Shown here one piece after another: positions 1 through 10,338 of a stretch of DNA of 64,000 nt. Position 1 is the stretch's first letter, and the number at the start of each line of letters is the position of its first letter. The translations under genes and the position numbers were made by a program. Source of the stretch: Buxus sempervirens. Its lineage: Eukaryota > Streptophyta > Magnoliopsida > Buxales > Buxaceae. The notes under the pieces were generated by a model that ran no database searches, had not been told where the DNA came from, and worked only from the letters and a program-made list of their open reading frames with translations. The stretch spans positions 19,387,829 through 19,451,828 of the forward strand of contig OX387187.1 of assembly GCA_947561395.2 (NCBI GenBank), read 5' to 3'.

Positions 1-2264
1 CATATGAGTAGTCCAATAAAATTTGGACTCTCTCTATGGATTTATCACCTCTAGGACTTTATGATTAAGTAAAAATCAAGTTAAAGATTGAAGAAAATCA
101 AGCCAAAAACCAATCTGGAAAAATCCAAAGGAGATGAAGCTATCCTAGTTGGAAAACTTTAATCAACCATAAGTCCTTCGATTTAAACTCAAATCAAACG
201 AAACCAAAGCCAATAGAAAGCTGGTATGAAGTAGAATACTCATTATAAAATTCAAATCAATCCGATTAAAAACGAGGGAGAAACACTCAATCAAATCTAC
301 TATTGTAAATCTGCAAAAGTGGCGAATAATCAACTTTGAAACTCTATTTGTGGAGATTGGCTCCATATAAATCCCTAAAAACTTGCATGAATGAAGTATG
401 TGGTTCCATCTTTCAAATAAAATAGGCCTCACACAAAACTCCATTCATTTATGACTTGTATGACCTCTCAAACATGCCCAGAGGATCACAGATTAACTCA
501 GAATTCTGCTATAGAGCAACTCTGAGTCAATCAAACACACAAGAAACAAATTAAAGTAAAAACTCCTAAAACCAATTGGATTTGAAAATAGACTTGAAAA
601 GGAAAACACAGAGATTGAAATTACTTAAATCGGAGTTAAAATGAGCAAATGGTGCTCAAGGAAAGTGACAAAATCAGTGATCTGATTTGAACTAACCTGT
701 CGACTTTGATCTGATGGTATCAAAAAATGGCTCCATATAAATTGCTGAGATTTTTCAGACAATAACTAGACATACTCACCTATCACATGTCTTTAAAATC
801 ACTGAAAAATTCATCCGGATGATGAAGTTATGTGTGTTCTAAAACAGGGAACAGGTACTATCCAGATTTGAAATCCTTGATAAAAAATGAGCAAACCAGT
901 GAATGTGTGCAATGGATTCGATTAAACTGGCTTGGAATCACTTAGCATTGAGTTGAAAAACATCTGAAAACACTTTCGGATGAAGATTTAGCCTAGACCT
1001 CTCATTAATCGGAGAGGAAGAACTGAGTTCATCCATATTGAAAACCGAAGCTCGAAATAGAGAGTTTAGACCATAAGGTCTTCTCTCTAAGATTAAAACC
1101 ACCAAATGCACTCATGAAGTCCTAAAGAATTTATTTTAAGGCCACTGATCTCAGATTTACCATATTGAGCATGGTGAATCTAAGATCTAGCCTATTCTTG
1201 ACAAAAAAGAGATGAAGAGTGTGTGATTGTTTAGGAAACCATATTTCTAGGAGCAAACAGGGATCAAATGCTATAGAGAGCATAGATCATAGTGTTCTCT
1301 CCATGTTTTTCATACCAAAATAGCAACCAGCACAATATCAACATGCATGTTATTAATCATAGGTTCTAAGCCTAAGGTTCCATTCCAGCTTCCTTTTCCC
1401 CAAGCTCTCTATTCACGTTTTACGACTGGAGAGTATTCTTAGGTACTTTAGAAGTGGTTTGGGGCTCCAAACACACACCAGGGCCTTACACTACAGAAAG
1501 GTAGAAGGAGAGAATGCTGAAATGTAAGAAAAATGAAGAAGAGACAAGCAAAGTAGCCTTACCTTAGTAACTTGAGAGTTGAGACGGCAATTCGGCAGAG
1601 TTTTCCTTCTTCCTTCAGAGCTTTCAAGCTTCAAATCAGCAGCCATTTGCAAGAGGAGGACCCCTCTATTTATAGGCACAGCCAAGGGTATAAAAGACCC
1701 AAGGGTAGGCCAATAAATGCTTCTAGATTACTCCAATTCAAATCAAAGGTATGAATTGAGGTAATTCTACAAGTTTCGGAGGGTAAAATGGGGAGATTAG
1801 GTCTCCCAGAGAGAGGTAATGTGCGTAAATAAGGCTCAGATCTCGAGTCTTTTCGCAAATGGCAAAATTGACAGAAACCGCATACACAATGCGGTTTAGA
1901 GCAAACCGCTCTTTGTTTGCGGTTGCAGCACAAATCTTCACAAACCGCACAAACAGGGTGGTCATAAATCAGTTACGTGCTAATGATTGCTGCCGACGTG
2001 GCTTAACGGCCTAACGGCCTGACGGCCACGTGGCGGCCCACTTGCGCTCATGCGTGAAGCATGAACCAAAACCGCACTGTATATGCGGTCGCAACCACAT
2101 ACACAGTGCAGTCGAAACAAAATAGCGGAAAACTGCATGACATGTGCGGTCAACACCTTTTTCGACTATTTTTGAGTTTTTGACACTTGTCAAAGCTCAA
2201 ACAAATCATTAAAAATTCATTTTTATTGCTCTTTCACATTGTAGTGCAATTTGAGGTGTCTACA
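1..2264 (-). mobile_element. LTR of a Tat-like LTR retrotransposon (entered mid-LTR)
   Basis: Reading on the minus strand the LTR begins TGTAGACACC at 2264 and runs off the left edge. It is clearly similar over its whole length to the LTR at 10339-12649, at roughly 80 percent by eye; the window starts about 320 bases in from the other LTR end. A TATA box (TATAAATAG on the minus strand) lies near 1665-1676. GC-rich paired motifs lie upstream of it at about 1870-2150. No polypurine tract is seen beyond 2264, so this is a 5' LTR of an element lying to the left or a solo LTR. It is a fossil of a different insertion event from element A. Confidence 0.8.
1665..1676 (-). promoter_or_regulatory. TATA box of the first LTR
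   Basis: The minus strand reads TATAAATAGAGG, a canonical plant TATA box. It lies at the matching place to the TATA boxes in the LTRs at 10339 and 23619. It fixes the transcription direction of this LTR as minus. Confidence 0.7.
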
Positions 2265-2390
2265 CCTGCAACACTAAATGCTCCCATATCCTTTTGCGAT
2301 GTTGGGAACCATCGTTCTAAAACAAGACTCAATAATAATATTAGGCCATTACCTTATCATTTTGATTTGGACCCAGAATTGTTGAGTATA

Positions 2391-2605
2391 TCTATACTAT
2401 TATATAAAGCCATGACCCTCTTTTCTCGTTGACATTTTGTACCCAAAATGCCTTTCAAAAAAAGTTTTTTTTAAAAAAAAAAAAAAATTTAACTTCTATA
2501 CCCGTCAATTAATGCCACATGTATGACTTACGCCTAACATTGTATACCCAAAACGTCATCTCATTTTCAGTTTGCTACACACATAGCATGTGCACTCCCC
2601 TATGT
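2391..2605 (+). mobile_element. possible small non-autonomous Helitron
   Basis: It begins TCTATACTATTATATAAAG, which resembles the 5' end of many plant Helitrons. It ends near a CACAT-AGC-ATGTG hairpin followed by a CCCCTA stretch, resembling the 3' hairpin. The interior is low complexity, with phrases such as TACCCAAAATG. A similarly built segment lies in the phytoene synthase intron at 7441-7775. The expected CTRR terminus is not clean, so the call is tentative. Confidence 0.4.
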
Positions 2606-2878
2606 ATGATATGTATACACAAACACACACATACAGATACACACGCACATTGACATGTTTACATTCAAATTCCATGAAGTCTTAATTCTGAGTATATAGA
2701 AATTCTTTTTAATTTATTCCAGTTTGCTAATGATATAGTTATTATGGTTCTTTATTTGTTTTGTGGAGGACCCGTTTTGATTTAATGTGAGAAGTGTGTT
2801 AAAAGAAAAGGCTCGGATGTTATTGCTGTATAATTTTAGCTTACTTCACTCATTTTGTTTTGCTTTCTTTTGTATGGT

Positions 2879-2953
2879 TTCTCGAGTGGAGGCGAAGATG
2901 GTTACGTGAGGCTACATCACTTTGACTCTGATTACTTTAACATCAAGCTGTAG
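2879..2953 (+). pseudogene. TIF3I1: last coding exon of eIF3 subunit i (fragment)
   Basis: The 24 codons before a TAG stop read FSSGGEDGYVRLHHFDSDYF then NIKL. This matches, from memory, the C-terminal WD-repeat end of plant translation initiation factor eIF3i, a cytosolic subunit of the eIF3 complex. A 3' UTR-like stretch follows. The base context just upstream (TGTATGG) has no AG acceptor where the intron should end, and no other eIF3i exon was found between here and the LTR that ends at 2264. It is therefore either the orphaned last exon of a gene broken by the LTR region or a dead copy. The gene family call is strong; whether it is expressed is unknown. Confidence 0.75.
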
Positions 2954-3289
2954 CTCACAGGGCATCATCTCTGAGTGGTGCATATCTCAAATTTTTTGTG
3001 TGTTTGCGCCTGTGTTATGTTTACTCCATGCAGTGAGATCTTTGATATCCGTCAAGAGGATGTTAAATTGTTAAAATTCCTTTCGTCGGACGAGGAAGTT
3101 TTGTAGGAACTTAGTTTATTGTCATATTTGTTACGATTCATGCATAACATTATTGCCCTTTTAAGTGCACTTCAGATGTGTTGATTAACATAATTTCTCA
3201 AGTTTTTTCTTTTATGTGGAAAATTTTCTTCCGCAAGAGTTGTGAAACTTGTAAGACAGCTTTATATGGTTTGTACGGTAAAAGCTAAA
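2954..3289. other. 3' flank of the eIF3i exon
   Basis: AT-rich sequence with the look of a 3' UTR and downstream flank. It holds no convincing open frame. I see nothing else in it. Confidence 0.4.
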
Positions 3290-3660
3290 GGTGTAACTTG
3301 GTTCGGTTTGGTTTGGTTTGGGTTGACATCAATTCAAAACCAAACCGAGGTTCTTGGGCTATCAACCCAAAAGTGAAATCGAACCAAGCTAATCCAAATT
3401 ATAAATTTATTTCGGTTTTGATCAATTAAACCATATATTAAATGAGTTTTCTAATTTTTATAGTCTATGAGGCTAAGCATATAGGCAAGCCTGGTCTTTA
3501 TATGGGAACTTTGGTATAAATAGATAAGGGAAATACACACAAATATAATTCTATAGAGACATTATTATGGTTTGGTTTAGTAAATATATCTTTAGAAGTC
3601 AGGTTTCGGTTTTGTTTGGTTTGGTTTAATTGGAACATTAACCCAAAACCAAAGCATATA
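3290..3660. repeat. MITE-like repeat with GGTTTGG ends
   Basis: The left part has GGTTCGGTTTGGTTTGG tracts and GGTTTGGGTT. The right end has AACCCAAAACC, giving partly inverted ends around an AT-rich core. This composition is typical of small non-coding dispersed repeats in plants. No coding frame or clear target duplication was seen. Confidence 0.35.
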
Positions 3661-4677
3661 AGAATTAGGAACCTCATGTTGGTAATATTTTGAATAAAAT
3701 ATTTGTGACCAATTCTCTAGGGAGAAGGATATTTGTGACCAGTTCTCTTAATAAAATATTAGAGAGTGGCGCGTAGCATAAGTTATTAATTAGGATATAG
3801 AAATCAATATAATAAAAAGAGAGGGGCTTATTGAACAGTAAATCTCCGGGTCATGCTGGTAGTCCCCTTTCTCCCTTTTTGTTCTAAAAAAAAAAAAATC
3901 TACAGCATATTTCCTATACTTTACCCTTAAGCAAGACAATTAAAAAATATATTGTTTGTGGGACCGACATGCATTGTGTCTTTGCTTGAGCGTGGGGTAG
4001 GGGAAATTTGATGATGCAGCCCCCTTTTTCAAGTAGGTGGGTGTTGGATATGAATTGTGATATAAAAGCCGAAAATTGAAAGATGATCTTTGGGCGGCAA
4101 ATCTCATTAAAGAATCTTCATGATTCTCTTTATAATAGTATTGGTATTGGGATATATTTTGAAAGATTCAAAAGTTGTCACTTGCTTAAAAATATTTAAT
4201 TTTGAAGCATACGACAACTTGGGTCACACACGTGGTTCACGTGATTTGACTTTTTTTAAATCGACAATTAAAGGGGTTTCTCAATGCAGATATCGAAAGA
4301 AGAATCCTTTAAGGACCCATTAACGGCCTTGGTGTATCAAATTTAGTTAGCATTATCAAAAAAAATCAAATTTAGTTAGACACGTTATTTTTGAAAACAA
4401 AAATTTTCACCAAGAAAAAAATATATCACTTTTGAAAACAATCAAGATCCAACATCTGATCAGTCCCATTGAAGAAATCAAAAGCCCAAAAACCAAGCAA
4501 ATTGACATTTTTGTTCATCACACTTCTTATAAATGGATCCCATTAGAGGACTGGTCATGATATTCCCCCTTCATGCCATCAATGAAACTATAATGTTTAA
4601 GGACCATTATTGGGTACATAAGCTATGGACTACATAGCACCTCCCCCACCACCATCCTGAATAATGTGTTTTAAACA
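3661..4677. other. AT-rich intergenic sequence
   Basis: No gene recognised. A short imperfect direct repeat (GATATTTGTGACCAGTTCTC and a near copy) occurs at about 3695-3750. Short open frames here have no family resemblance. Confidence 0.4.
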
Positions 4678-4821
4678 CGTTATATATACATGGTGTGCAA
4701 GTGTGCAATTTTCTTTCTTGCCCAGTCATTTTCTACTTTCTATTTCTTTCGTTATATATACATGGTGTGCAAGTGTGCAATTTTCTTTCTTGCCCAGTCA
4801 TTTTCTACTTTCTATTTCTTT
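4678..4821. repeat. exact 72-bp tandem duplication
   Basis: Two adjacent 72-base copies, 4678-4749 and 4750-4821, appear identical. Each starts CGTTATATATACATGGTGTG. Exact identity suggests a recent slippage or duplication event. No coding role is suggested. Confidence 0.9.
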
Positions 4822-6077
4822 GTTTTTTCTCTGTCTCTTGCTAACACAACCCATTTGGGGGACCCGTGCAATATGGACGGTTTAGGGCTATACAAAATAC
4901 AAATGCTAGCTGAGGCTGTGTTGAGATTATCTTAACATGTGTCTTCAATGTGGGATTCAAATCCTTAGGGATCGTTGCCTTTCTTTCTTCTCTTCTCATT
5001 CAAATCTAAAAAATCCTTTTTTTCCTACTGTGGCTTGTTGCCAACGTGACAATCAGATCCGTAGAAGATTTCAATCCTTTAATATGATAAATTAAAAGCT
5101 TGCGCTCGTTCTGTATGCATTAACAATCACATGGTGAAATTGGTTAATTATATATCCATTTGAAACCACATTTTTTTTTTGGTTGATTGACTTGTAATAT
5201 ATTAATTATAAAGGTAGAAACATTAACACATGGTAGACCCATGAGGAATGAAAGCATTTCCTCTATAGCCAAAATCCAGTGGTTCCATGAAACCACTGGT
5301 TGGAATAGAATTTGAATGTATGGGATTGCCTCTTGAAATGGCATCCATCCGTGTGTTTCACATTGGCACCACTGAGTGGCTCCAGGTGAAACGCTCTGAG
5401 AATGAAAGCATTTCCTCTACTTGGCAACCCATATGAACTAGCAATCTTTAACTTAGCAACCTAAAAAGAGCTTACTTGGACCTTCCCACGCTACAACCGA
5501 AAACAACAATTAGGTAATCTTAGCTATAATCCAAAATTACTATCTGCCAATCATGACAAATATCTCCAGTTGCTATATTCTTGAAAGCCTTAATTTGTTG
5601 AGCCCAACATGAAACCGTAGAAATGACATCCTTCAAAGTCTGCTGAAGAGTTGTGCTTGTAATTCTGAAGTATACGAACATTTTGACATAGCTTACTTAA
5701 TGTTACAATCTACAATTAACCCTAAATCAGCTTCACCCTAACTAGAAAAATAGATTATTACTTATTTAATGCGTGCCTCTATGGCATTATATGATTGGTG
5801 TTGCAAAAAGCATCACAAAATACTTCCATCTTAAATTACCAGGGGACTGCACTCGTTACACGCGTAGCAAATTTGTGGGGTCCACTTAGATAAACAGTCC
5901 ATTCTAATAGATATCATGCTATTTAAAGTAGTTAATATGTATTTAAATTTAAACATGAAAAGAGTATTAGCGGCGTAGCACTTGAACCTTTGTTGTAGTA
6001 TAACAAAAATTGGGGAAGTTTATGATATTTTGTCCTTCAAGTTTCAACGCATTTTTTTTTTTGGTATCGTCAACGCA
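4822..6077. other. intergenic sequence upstream of phytoene synthase
   Basis: No gene recognised. It contains a short palindrome at about 5277-5300 (CCAGTGGTT...AACCACTGG) and a repeated 20-mer, GAATGAAAGCATTTCCTCTA, near 5247 and 5400. It includes the distal promoter of the downstream gene. Confidence 0.4.
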
Positions 6078-6090
6078 TTTATATATATAC
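6078..6090 (+). promoter_or_regulatory. candidate TATA box of phytoene synthase
   Basis: The sequence TTTATATATATAC lies about 250 bases upstream of the chosen ATG. It would place transcription start near 6110 and a 5' UTR of about 220 bases that ends in a GA repeat (6312-6333). Confidence 0.4.
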
Positions 6091-7440
6091 GGCACCAATC
6101 TCCATAAATTATTAAATCATTGTGTACTGGCCCATGTTTAAACCGCGCTTCCTTCTTGTCGGTTGGAGCGTGAAATCTTCCTGCGAGGTCAATATAAACT
6201 GCAATGCAATGGAAGCTGATCGATCGACGCAATCAAGAAAACCACCGCAATATTTTCAGAGATTCTGGTTCTTTTTGATACCCGTTTGGCTCTCACTTGC
6301 TCGGTCTCTGAGAGCGAGAGAGAGAGAGAGAGAGATGTCTCGAGTTGTGCTTGGTTGGGTGTGTCCCAAGGACAGTGCAAGCTCTGTGGCTAGATTTGCT
6401 GACAGTAATGGTGGTGTGAAGGGGAGGAAATGGGGTTGCTGCTTGAATCTGTCAGGTACTAGGATTTATGCGGTTGCAAGCCCAATGAGATCTTCGGAAG
6501 AGAGGATCCATGAGGTGGTGGTTAATCAGGCAGCTTTGGTTAGAAAGCAGAGAAGAGAGTTGAGAGTAACCGAATGGAATTTTCTAAACGAGGCTTATGA
6601 ACGATGTGGGGAGGTCTGCGCCGAGTACGCAAAGACTTTTTACTGGGGTGATGCTTCTTTTTGCTTCTTTAATTCTACTCTTTTTTTTTTCTCCCTCCCT
6701 TTTGTTTTACTTAGTTTGTAGTAGTTTTGGTGTTGTTCAGATAGATGATTTTAAGGGATTTTCAGTGAAATAACTGTTCGGTTTTCTTCCTTAAGTTCAG
6801 TTTTGAGAATCTATTATTTCCCCTCAATTCCGTAACTTCCGTTTTTAAATTGAAAGAGTTGAGAGTTAAGAGTATTTCAAGTTTTAATGATACTTTTGAA
6901 AATAATTAAACTTCAATCCGCAATGTTCCATAACTTTTAAAAAACATTTATCAAAATAATTAAATTTCAGTAACATTTTACTATTATAACCCACTTCTTT
7001 GAAGCATGCCCTTATATATCACTCACTCAAATGGCTTATGCAACTCAATAAAATGACCTGTACAAGTTAGTACATAGTGTTGATAGAAAGTAAAAGTCAT
7101 TTTATTGACTTATACAACATTGTGTATTAACTTGTACAAGCCATTTTATTGACTTATACAAGTGTGAGTGGTATAAGGTCGTTCTTGGAAGAATTTGTTT
7201 GTAATAATAAAATATCACTAATTTAATTATTTGATCCAGGTTTTCTAAAAGTGAAAACTCAAGAACATTAATGACTGAATTTTAATTATTTTAAAAAGGT
7301 ATAACTAAAAGTTAATTTCTCATATAAATATCAGCATCATGATCTACTATTACTCTTTATTTGCTTATATAAAGAGCTTAAACAAAACCAAATTTTCTAC
7401 AAGGGTAAATTTTCCATGTTACAACTAGAACCTCATCAAT

Positions 7441-7775
7441 TGTACTATTATAAAGAGAACTCTTAAGATTCTCTAATGACATTTTCTATCCAAATTGCCT
7501 CTTATTTTTTATTCTATTCACTTTTATCTCCCATTAATCATTTTCACATGCCTCCTATTATCCAAAATGCACTTTACTTCTAGTTCTATTTATTTTTATC
7601 TCATTATACATATAACTACCAACTATTGCCCAAAATACCCTTCATTTTTTACCTTTCTTTTTTTTGCTTTTATATCCCAATTAATTAATGCTCTTATTTT
7701 TTTTTTCTTTTATATTCCGGTTAAACACTTGTCTAATTCTTTTGATAGACGCATAGCGCATGCATTTCCCTTAGT
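7441..7775 (+). mobile_element. possible small Helitron in PSY intron 1
   Basis: It begins TGTACTATTATAAAG and ends near GACGCATAGCGCATGC followed by TTTCCCTTAG. The layout matches the segment at 2391-2605: a 5' ACTATTATA start, low-complexity T-rich interior, and GCAT-AGC-type 3' hairpin. It sits wholly in intron 1 (6648-7965). The 5' TC and 3' CTRR ends are not exact. Confidence 0.4.
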
Positions 7776-8145
7776 ATATATAAATGAAAAGTACTTACTG
7801 TGAGAACTCGATAAGATGTAGAAATATGACGTAGGAATTATTCATTGTACTTGAAATTAAATCCAGCTTAGGCGGTAAAGCCTTAGGGTGGTTTGTACAG
7901 CAAGAGGGTGAAATTTTGATGTAGTTAGTAGTTATATTTACCCATTCTCTTTTAAATATTTTCAGGAACATTACTCATGACTCCGGAGCAGCAAAGAGCT
8001 ATGTGGGAAATTTATGGTATGCTGTTTTCTATAGCTAAATTCATTCAGTTTTATCATGTCTCTGATCTAGTTTTTCATCTTTGTATGCAAGCTTTTGTTC
8101 CATTCTATGATATTAAGGCATTTTGGGGAGACATTTGAGGCTTCT

Positions 8146-8679
8146 TGATGTAGGATGAGTTCCGAGGCTTATGTGGTCATTAAATAGTGTTTTCCGAACT
8201 AGGGTATTTTGGTAATTTTTTCATGTTGTCAGAATTGGTTGAAAATTGATAGTCTGATTGGAAATGGCCCAAAAATTCGGACTACAAGGTCTCAGGATTT
8301 TAGCCAAATTCTATCGTTTAGACCTTTACATAGGTAAATTTGTTATTTTAGGAAAGAATTGATTGCTTTCATTTAGAGTCAAGGAAAGTCTGTTTTGAGT
8401 CATTTTTTTGTGTGGAAATTCTTATTTTTGGCTATATTTTAGGAATTTGAGTCCTCGAATTTTACTATTTTTAGTAAGTTTCGGGTTTTCTATTTTTAGG
8501 GTTTTCTTGTAACACCTATATAAAGGCTTTTAGGGAGTTCATTTTCTTTTAATGAAGAATTTTATTTGAAGCCTAGAGATTATTGTGTTCTTGAGTTTTC
8601 TCGTCTTCTAGAACGATATCTAGACCAATTTGTCTATCAGAATGATATCTAATCTTTTCTTTCTACCTTCCCTGCGTCA
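8146..8679 (+). mobile_element. solo LTR in PSY intron 2
   Basis: It starts TGATG and ends CGTCA. It is flanked on both sides by the same 5-bp target duplication CTTCT (8141-8145 and 8680-8684). It holds a TATA-like CTATATAAAGG near 8516 and a following T/A-rich stretch, as in an LTR promoter with R region. No internal retrotransposon sequence is present. It lies inside intron 2 (8017-9053) and does not touch the exons. Confidence 0.85.
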
Positions 8680-10338
8680 CTTCTTGAGTTTATAAATGAA
8701 ATGGCTGATGCTCTTGCTTCCATAGGTATCCAAGGTCCAATATATCAAAATATATAAATAGATCTTGAAATTTGTGTTCATCATTTTTATTTAGAATAAA
8801 AAACTCTAAAATGTTATTTGATCTCAGTATGTATATCTCATATAGATATGATTTGAGGTTCCATTTCCTTTTGCATCCATTTTTTCACTTGTTTCATTTG
8901 TAATGTTTGAAAATGAAGCTGACTACAGATTTGAGTTCTTTTAGGCTAATTGATATTATGTGATCTAAAATCCTTGTTAAGTTTGAACGAAAGTCTAGAT
9001 ATTGAGGGATTCCTCTATTTATTCTTCTAACTGCCACGTCCTCTTTTCTTCAGTATGGAGCCAGCGGACGGACGGGCTTGTGGATGGACCTAATGCTTCC
9101 CACATCACAACTAAGGCCCTTGGAAGATGGGAGAAAAGGTTGATTGACCTATTTGAAGGCCACCCATATGACATGTATGATGCTGCTCTAGCTGATACTG
9201 TCTCAAAGTTTCCTGTTGATATTCAGGTATCAACAGTGTTGCAAAATACTGATGCACATCAAATACAATCTATTTATGTGTCTCCATTCCTCTCTCTGTT
9301 TTAAAAGTAGAACACTAACTTCAAATTTCATTATTTGTGTTTTTGCCTTGGAACAGCCTTTTAAGGACATGATAGAAGGGATGAGATTAGACCTGAAGAA
9401 ATCAAGATACAGGAACTTTGATGAGCTTTACCTCTACTGCTACTATGTATCTGGGACAGTTGGATTAATGAGTGTTCCAGTGTTGGGAATAGACCCACAA
9501 TCAAATACTTCAATAGAGACTCTTTGCAATGCTGCTTTAGCCCTTGGAATTGCTAATCAGAATCAGCTCACTAATATATTGAGAGACGTCGGAGAAGAGT
9601 ATAATTTCTCATTATCTCTGGAAACCAATTACATATCAACAAAGTGGTGGATTCATAAATGTCATTCATGGTGTCTACATATACTTATTTATACTTTTTT
9701 TCTTTTTCAATCTCATTTCTCCAGTGCTAATAGGGGAAGAATATACCTTCCTCGGGATGAGCTTGAACATGCTGGTATAACAGAGGAGGAAATATTTCAG
9801 GGTCAAGTGACTGATAAATGGAGAATTTTTATGAAGGATCAGATCAATCGAGCGAGGACGTTCTTCAATGAAGCTGAGAAGGGTATCACAGAGCCGAATT
9901 CTGCTAGTAGATGGCCGGTATGAAGTTGAACTTAAGAATGTATTGATCAAAAAGCTAGATTGCACAGTTTTAAACTGATCGATTCAATAATGGTTGCAAC
10001 CCCAGTTACACAATTACTTGGATGGAGTCATATATTAGTCAGCCATGGACAATAGTAACTAATTAAAACTAGGATAGTTTCATAAAAAAATTTCTCCCTC
10101 CTAAACTCAAAGATTTTTCAAAGAAAACAGGGCTATTTTCCAAGTCAAGACCAACTTATATGCCTAAATTCTTAAGAGACTACTAGATATCTTATGAGAA
10201 CAAGTTACCACTGAGTTCTAAAATATTGCTCTATTGCCATGAAAATTTGTTTAATTAGCTATAAAATGTAATTGTAGGTATGGGCATCCTTGTTGCTGTA
10301 TCGACAAATCTTAGATTCGATCGAGGCCAATGACTACA

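Larger units (their letters stand above)
6335..10338 (+). pseudogene. PSY: phytoene synthase paralog, last exon cut by an LTR
   Basis: Phytoene synthase joins two geranylgeranyl diphosphates into phytoene, the first committed carotenoid step, in plastids. Exons: 6335-6647, 7966-8016 (51 bp), 9054-9226 (173 bp), 9357-9598 (242 bp), 9725-9917 (193 bp) and 10278-10338. All phases agree and the frame stays open for about 344 codons. Family landmarks are [68 protein letters not shown] and SASRWPVWASLLLYRQIL. The ATG at 6335 is chosen because [12 protein letters not shown] resembles known N-termini. That leaves a short, roughly 65-residue leader that could be the transit peptide. Oddities: the first Asp-rich motif is DGLVD rather than DELVD, neighbouring residues are WSQR rather than WCRR, and AATCAG is duplicated just before the second Asp motif. 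Exon 6 ends at ...EANDY where the retrotransposon LTR starts, so about 50 C-terminal residues are missing. Confidence 0.92.

Noticed and set aside
1491-1685. Short minus-strand frame starting M(A/V)PINRGVLLLQMA, also found at 11913-12176, as a conserved small protein
   Set aside because: Its ATG lies at or upstream of the LTR TATA box, so it would not be in the transcript. The likeness reflects conserved promoter DNA between related LTRs.
5277-5300. Palindrome CCAGTGGTT...AACCACTGG as an operator or terminator
   Set aside because: Single occurrence in AT-rich intergenic DNA without a linked gene; probably chance or MITE debris.
6122-6334. Upstream in-frame start for PSY (ATG at 6122 or 6209)
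   Set aside because: It would encode a GA-repeat run (RARERERE) and sits next to the likely transcription start. The ATG at 6335 fits the family N-terminus.
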